Made by a program: the position numbers and the translations under genes
The notes under the pieces: generated by a model
What the model was told of the DNA's origin: nothing
Database searches by the model: none
Seen by the model: the letters and a program-made list of their open reading frames with translations, nothing else
Assembly: GCA_015680685.1 (NCBI GenBank)
Contig: MNCI01022113.1
Location: forward strand, 502,945 to 566,944
Origin: Gnetum montanum
Taxonomy: Eukaryota > Streptophyta > Gnetopsida > Gnetales > Gnetaceae
Length of the DNA: 64,000 nucleotides
Direction: 5' to 3'
In this document: piece after piece, positions 58,784-64,000 of the stretch
Layout of the letters: each line of letters opens with the position of its first letter
How positions within the stretch are numbered: position 1 is the stretch's first letter

Positions 58784-59689
58784 AAGTCTCTATGCATAAT
58801 AGGCCTTAGTCATGAAAGTAATGCGATTTTTTTCACATGACAATAAAAATAACTCATGATCATTATACCTTGAAGAAAGAGGGAAGAACCAAGAAGGAAT
58901 GGAAATGGGTATGATACTAAGGGGATTTGTTGAATCTTTAAACTCTCTCTATGAGTGTTACAACTCTATGTGGTTATACTAATGCTCATGTTTTAATTTT
59001 GATGAAAAAATGTTCATTAATAAAGTTGTTACCTTACTATGTCACTGGAAAGACATGTTATCCATACCCATCTGTAGTCTTTTAGGAAGTGTTGAAGTTG
59101 TTGTAGTGGAAGACTTGGAGTGCATGAAATATTCATTCTCATTGTTTCCAAAGTCTATTAAGTTTCTATTTCTAAACACTTATAATAAAAAAATGTTATC
59201 TCTTAAATGATAACAACTTTATCCTATGACTCACAATGGGAAAGCCTATGAAAAATTCTTCAATTTGGGAAAAAATCCATATATGAAAATATTTCTAAAA
59301 AATTACGTCATTAGTCAATCTCTTAACACTATCCAAAATTTTCCGACTTCAAATAAGCATGAATAAAACTAAGATAAACTAATTTTTCCAAAATATTTTT
59401 ATACTTTTATTTCTTCTAGAAAATTCAAAAAGCTTTCTAAAACTATGTAGCACACACTTCATATCATTAAACATAAAGAGAAATCATTAAATTAATTTAT
59501 GTGTTTTGAAAAAAAACCTTAAAATAATTTCAACAAACACTTTATACTATTATCAAAGTTTAGAAGCAAAAGAAAAAAACAAATTTATAGATTCATTTTT
59601 TCATGAAACAAATTCATAAATTCATTTTTTCATGAAAAGACTAAGTCAAACTATTCAATTTAAACTAAGGAACTGGAATCATGAGATTA

Positions 59690-59940
59690 TATTAAAATCA
59701 AGTGAGAACAACTAAGATCTTGAGATCAACTGAGAAATGAGATCAACTGAGAATAATTGAGATCGATACATTTTGATCTTAAAATCAACTATAAACATGA
59801 GAACAACTGTAAACCTGAGATAAAAATTGAGAACATAAGAAAAAATTGAGATGAGGTTAACTATGAATATAACATTGTAAGCATGAAAACAAGGAAGATC
59901 ATGAGAACAAATTGAGATAAAAAAATGAACATGAAATCAA
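59690..59940 (+). repeat. Degenerate GAGATCAACTGA repeat
   Basis: Purine-rich stretch with at least eight imperfect copies of GAGATCAACTGAGAA-like words (for example 59720, 59740, 59757, 59800). No coding frame. Confidence 0.5.
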
Positions 59941-61140
59941 AACATTCTCTTTTACAATGACATGCTTTGAGCTAAAGGTTCTTAAGAGCACACTTCACCT
60001 CTTAGAGAATTTCTCCCTTCTTAACTCAACTCTCTTGCTCTCTTTTCTTCATGCTTCCACTTCTTCGCACACTTCACTTAACATGAAGCATGATTTATAG
60101 ATGTGAGAAAGATGCCATGCCTAACCACTACCACCCCACATGCTTTAATATTTTGTCATTTCCTAAAGCACATGTTTGACATTTTTTACCAACTCTAACA
60201 ACCCACTATGACCACTAATTTGTGCACATAATTTTACAAGATTTTAATTATGGAAGAATCAAACTCCTAACAACATAGACCTCATAGACACACAAGTTAC
60301 ATGATTTATGAATCTCAACATAAGTCAAGAAGTGATGCATTTTTTATTTTTTTTACTAACATCCCCATTAATCTCAACCTCTTGATGTTGTAGAGAACAT
60401 GAAACACATGAGCACGCTAGATAATTTTCAATAGTAAAGATAACATAGTAATTAATTAATTCACATAAAAAATATTCTTAGGATACCACTAAAAAGACAT
60501 GCACCCATGCTTAAAGGTAGACAACTTTCATAAATCTCAAGGTCTCTTAGACTAGTTTCATTATGTAACTTGAAATATATGTATCCATGCCTGAAGGTAC
60601 ACCATTAATGGGGTTAGCATTCACTATGAGGTTGAAAAGGCATGCAATAAAAGGAAGGAACAACAAGGCACAATTTGGGAATCATATAGATTCTATAAAT
60701 CCAGGGTTATTCTATATTAATTAATGAAGGCTTTGCCCAATTTGGAATTTTTTTTAGTAGTTTTGGATTAGATTATACACTTCAAAATCTATATCTATAA
60801 ACTTATCTGAAAATCCTTAGAAAAAACAAAGTCTGAAATGACATTAAATTCTTTACACTATAAATTCAAGGAATGACAGGATTTTTGTATAGGAGTAGAG
60901 TCAAAACCTAAAGAGTTTTTTATGAAAATCTTCCCAGAAATAAGCAAATTACTTTGTGCCTTTTGGTATTTAATGAGATCATAATTTAATCAGATATAAA
61001 TTAAGCTGAAATAGGCATGTCAAGAAGTAGTCCAAAATAGTCTTTCATAATTGAAATAGGTTTTTCATTCCTTAAAATAATAAATTTGGGCAAAGCATTG
61101 CAACAAAAAATTGAGTAGATGTTCGACTCGTCGCTTTCTG
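59941..61140. other. No recognisable feature
   Basis: AT-rich sequence without long frames, motifs or clear repeats. Confidence 0.45.
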
Positions 61141-61149
61141 AGTAACAAG

Positions 61150-61817
61150 AGTCATATGTAGGGAAAAGTACACATGTGGTTCATTGAGAGGGATTGGTAT
61201 AATCTATCCCAACCAACATGCTGTCCATAAACCATTGTCTTTTTTTTGGGTCAAGCTGTTGATGACGATCTTGGAGGTATGCTTGTGGGTATTTTACTTT
61301 ACTACTTTTTGAGCGATATAAGTGAATACAAAAATAGAACCATTTGTTTTATATTAATTCTTGCGATGGGGCACTATTGCCAGGTCTAGGTATATTTGAC
61401 ACTATGCTTCAAATTAAAGAAACAGTATATACAATCGGCCTTGGACTAGTTGCTTCAATAGCAACTTTAAGTGTGGGGACCTATAGTTTTCGTCATGCAA
61501 CGCCTAACAATAGAGTAATGGTCCACCAACCAAAGGCTTTTCTTCATGATGGACCAATTTGGCTTTTTGTTAGAGATGCCTATTTAGTTCAACAATTATG
61601 CAACATAATTGTATAGTGCTATTATATGAGAATCTCTCAAAGTGCAAAGTTTCTTGAAAAAGCCCTTGTTGTGTATACTTGTATGTCACCAGAAGAAGCA
61701 ATCAACTTTGGTCTTGTTGACAAAATCACACTTCCAAGGTGGAAACCAAACATAGAAGAACCTCCTTTTGAAATTCTAGAAGAAGGAAATGAAGGTTTCC
61801 GAAAGACACCTCTCTAA
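61150..61817 (+). pseudogene. Clp protease proteolytic subunit (ClpP/ClpR family) pseudogene
   Basis: The only host-type protein seen. Frame 1 (about 61177-61350): RDWYNLSQP, FFLGQAVDDDLGGMLVGILL, matching ClpP 'RER…LGQ.VDDE.AN.L...LLYL'. After a frameshift (61344-61616): FYINSCDGALLPGLGIFDTM, VYTIGLGLVASIATLSVG (catalytic Ser in ASI) and NNRVMVHQPKAF (catalytic His). After another break (61626-61817): CMSPEEAINFGLVDKITLPR plus a C-terminal extension rich in Glu and Pro. ClpP forms the tetradecameric serine protease of plastids and mitochondria. Two frame breaks, at least one stop and the loss of part of the Asp region make it dead. No intron is visible, so a retroposed or organelle-derived copy is possible. 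Subfamily uncertain. Confidence 0.75.
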
Positions 61818-62640
61818 AAGAGTCCTCAAACTTAATGTTTTAAGTAATTAATTAATTTAATAACTACTTTCATGTTTTCTCTTATTTATTTAAGGTGTTT
61901 TCATGTGGTTGTCTTTAGCCTCATGGTGATGAGTCTAAGATGATACAATGTAATGTCACTAATAAAGGTATGGAGTTGGTTTGAAACCTAGACAAATAGG
62001 TATGATGATCATTCTAACCATAATAAACACAAGAGCCTATTATAAATATGGTAAGACATCTCATACCCTAATTGCTATAACTCCTTCTCATTTCATTATT
62101 CACCTCACTACTACATACGATTATGTATCTAATGGTTTGTGTAGTATAGTGCAAGATCTTGATAATAATAGTTATCTAGGTGTGGAATAGAGAATCAATT
62201 AACATTCAATCTCTAACATGCCCATGTACATCTTGTGAGATGTTTATACAAGGGCAATGGTAGAAGCCTTATTTTGGGAGGATCCACTTGTATAACTCTT
62301 AAACATCTGATCTATGCACCAACTCCACATGCCCAAATCATTCAAATGCAATTGCATAGATCAATTGCATCATAACTTTTCACTCATTTTCTTTATGAAG
62401 TATCACTTGACAACCCTGAATTATATGAATTATGCTTTACCAATCTACCTAACTTGTCATCCACATCTAACCATAGTATCCTCATGTTAGACCCTTCTTT
62501 GAGCTCTTGTTCAACCTCAAATTTACCTTGAAATTAATAGCTGATTGACAAAAATTTTAAATAAAATTATCTAGATCATCCCTATTGATGCAACAACCTA
62601 TGTTGATGAAGCCCCATTGACACATCAATGTCAACATGGC
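61818..62640. other. No recognisable gene
   Basis: A frame at 61981-62190 shows no known motif. The rest is AT-rich. Confidence 0.4.
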
Positions 62641-62650
62641 ACAAAAAACC

Positions 62651-62660
62651 TATAAATAGC
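62651..62660 (+). promoter_or_regulatory. TATA-like element upstream of the accessory-ORF remnant
   Basis: CCTATAAATAGC in a context (TCAACATGGCACAAAAAACC before, TACAACACTCAACTAATTTT after) that resembles plant LTR/gene core promoters, about 430 bp upstream of the 63.1-63.7 kb remnant on the same strand. The promoter-ORF arrangement resembles that in element C. No LTR copy is identified. Confidence 0.35.
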
Positions 62661-63079
62661 TACAACACTCAACTAATTTTTATTTCATTTTCTCAATTCA
62701 CAAGAAAATTTTTTATAGTTCATAGAGTCCAAACCTTCTAAACAATATATCTCATGAACCAAACACTTAATCAAACTCATTGAAAAGTCTGGGAGCTCCC
62801 AAAGTCAAGCTCTACATCATGGGGGTAGCACACATATGATTTTAAACACTTTAAAACCCCTATATTTTGAATAACCAAGGTAGTAAATAATAAGTAATGA
62901 TTAAAATAATGATAAATTAAAAATAATTAACTACCTTAGAACATCCAAGATCATAAATTGCGATCACTCAAAGGCATTAATGCAAAATTTTTTGAAATTA
63001 AGCCAAAATTCAAGGATGATCAATGGTAATAATGCCTAAAGATAATGACTACAAACTAATGACCAATCATTCATGTCAT

Positions 63080-63720
63080 TTTAGATGGCATCTAAAAGAG
63101 TTTTAGAGGTAGATGGTCCATTCCAAATGAGGGAAAAGTAACCAAGAAAAGGATATTACCATCTCCTACTCTATGGAGGTCATTATTGATCTCTTTAGAC
63201 TTCCCAACATCCATGCCTAGGTTGTAGAGATATTTATCTAATCAAACCAAAAGAGTAAGAAAGATTGAATGTAATGGTATTACAAAGTAGATAAGAAGGA
63301 GTGTAGTGATAACCCAAGCTAAAAGGATCCATTTCAAGATAGCAATGTATCATCTCAATCTAATGATATAACCTAATAAGATCACATCCTTCTTAGCTAG
63401 GTCATGTGTAGTGCTTAGTAAATGATTTCTCATTAACCTACCCCAACTCATATTCATCAAAATTAAGAAGAATTTCAAAGAAAATTAGAAGAGCAAGAAA
63501 ACACTTCCCTTTCCATGCTTAATTAGAGAACTCTATAAGAGGGATTTCCCACTACATAAATAACATACTTTACAAAGCCATGACAACCTTATTGAAAGAA
63601 ATGACAAAGAAGAAACCAGCACTGAGACTCTAGAAGGAAGTTCCACCTTTACTAGCCAAGCAAACATCAAGTGCTAGAGCAAAGATAGAAGAATTAAGAG
63701 CATCACAACAAGCACCATGT
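63080..63720 (+). pseudogene. Second copy of the C-type accessory protein domain, broken
   Basis: Plus-strand translation holds, in order, EVIIDLFRLPNIHA (C: TISEVLNLPNLGPKV), RIHFKIAMYHL (C: RIYFKISTYHI), NKITSFLARSCVV (C: NKISTYVAKGSMI), FLINLPQLIFIKI (C: DNANLPDLYLMEI) and KKTLPFPCLIRELYKR (C: KFTLPFPCLIKKLCKC). Five blocks in the same order and at similar spacing make homology very likely. Stops and shifts are frequent. No gag or pol of the same element is visible before the window ends. Function unknown. Confidence 0.6.
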
Positions 63721-64000
63721 GGAGGTTCATTAGATTATCATCCCACAATGAACCATGTAAATGAAGTTTATTGAACTATGAGTTAACAATAGGATGATCT
63801 TTCCAGCCTCTTCTCCACACATAGAAGTTAAGCCACTATCTAGGTGAACCTTGCCACAAGGGTGATTGTAATATCTCTTCCATTAGAATAGATGCCAAAA
63901 ACCTTGATTAATATTGTATCTTTCTCTTTGATGTTGGAAGAAGGAAATGAATCTACAGTGATGCTTATATTACATAAAGAACAAGTGACAGTTGTGGAGA
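63721..64000 (+). other. Unassigned tail of the accessory-ORF remnant
   Basis: Continues without a recognisable domain. The C counterpart has low-complexity and coiled-coil sequence here, but no clear heptads remain in this copy. The window ends inside it. Confidence 0.3.

Noticed and set aside
58631-58840. Phe-rich plus-strand frame
   Set aside because: Translation of poly-T tracts.
61344-61817. A functional plastid or nuclear clpP gene
   Set aside because: Frame breaks and stops divide the domain and part of the region before SPEEA is missing.
1-64000. CRISPR arrays, bacterial operons, rRNA genes
   Set aside because: No regularly spaced short direct repeats with unique spacers, no ribosome-binding-site-led gene clusters, and no rRNA-like conserved sequence. 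The 95-bp array is a contiguous tandem repeat in an LTR.

Overview
The window is nuclear DNA of a large-genome land plant. It is AT-rich and built almost entirely of nested, mutated LTR retrotransposons, with no intact host gene. The great age of the elements, their nesting and the Athila-like and Tat/Ogre-like Ty3/gypsy families suggest a gymnosperm, but that is inference from genome style; no host marker in the window proves it.

Layout. (1) 1-5121: the 3' LTR of a plus-strand element (A1) lies in the body of a minus-strand Athila-like element (E: protease remnant, gag, PBS, 5' LTR). (2) 5122-14070: one LTR plus a Met-type primer site (F), a spliced minus-strand gene remnant (G) cut in two by a complete 4.4-kb gag-only element (A2, 8050-12461, TSD tacac), a tRNA-like SINE remnant, and an LTR end with a primer site (H). 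(3) 14076-22432: element B, minus strand, TSD agtag, with gag and a decayed pol. (4) 23032-49980: element D, a Tat/Ogre-lineage giant on the minus strand, TSD aaaga, about 18.2 kb without its insert. It has dual RNase H, a probable intron between protease and RT, and in that gap a spliced gene on the opposite strand. Element C (31188-39976, TSD catac) is nested in this gap; it has gag and no pol, and carries an extra ORF with its own U3-like promoter. (5) 49986-58500: unassigned DNA, a gypsy protease remnant, a copia-type polyprotein remnant (54386-57683) and a gypsy RT-connection remnant. (6) 58715-64000: poly-T tracts, a degenerate purine-rich repeat, a Clp protease pseudogene (61150-61817) and a second copy of C's extra ORF domain (63080-63720).

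How the parts relate. A1, A2, B, C and E share LTR ends (TGATGA...TCATCA), a tRNA-Asp-type primer site, GATATC-rich U3 regions and related gag proteins. Of the three complete members only B shows RT and integrase; A2 and C have gag alone, so they look like non-autonomous partners of a B-like helper. D is a separate lineage with its own LTRs and primer site. The most notable theme is accessory, non-gag-pol proteins with a helical domain and coiled coils: in sense in C, as a lone remnant at 63.1-63.7 kb, antisense in the D intron, and as gene G, antisense to F.

All coding regions carry stops and frameshifts, many at former CAG or TGG codons. Coordinates of decayed domains are approximate; TSD-bounded ends are exact as read.
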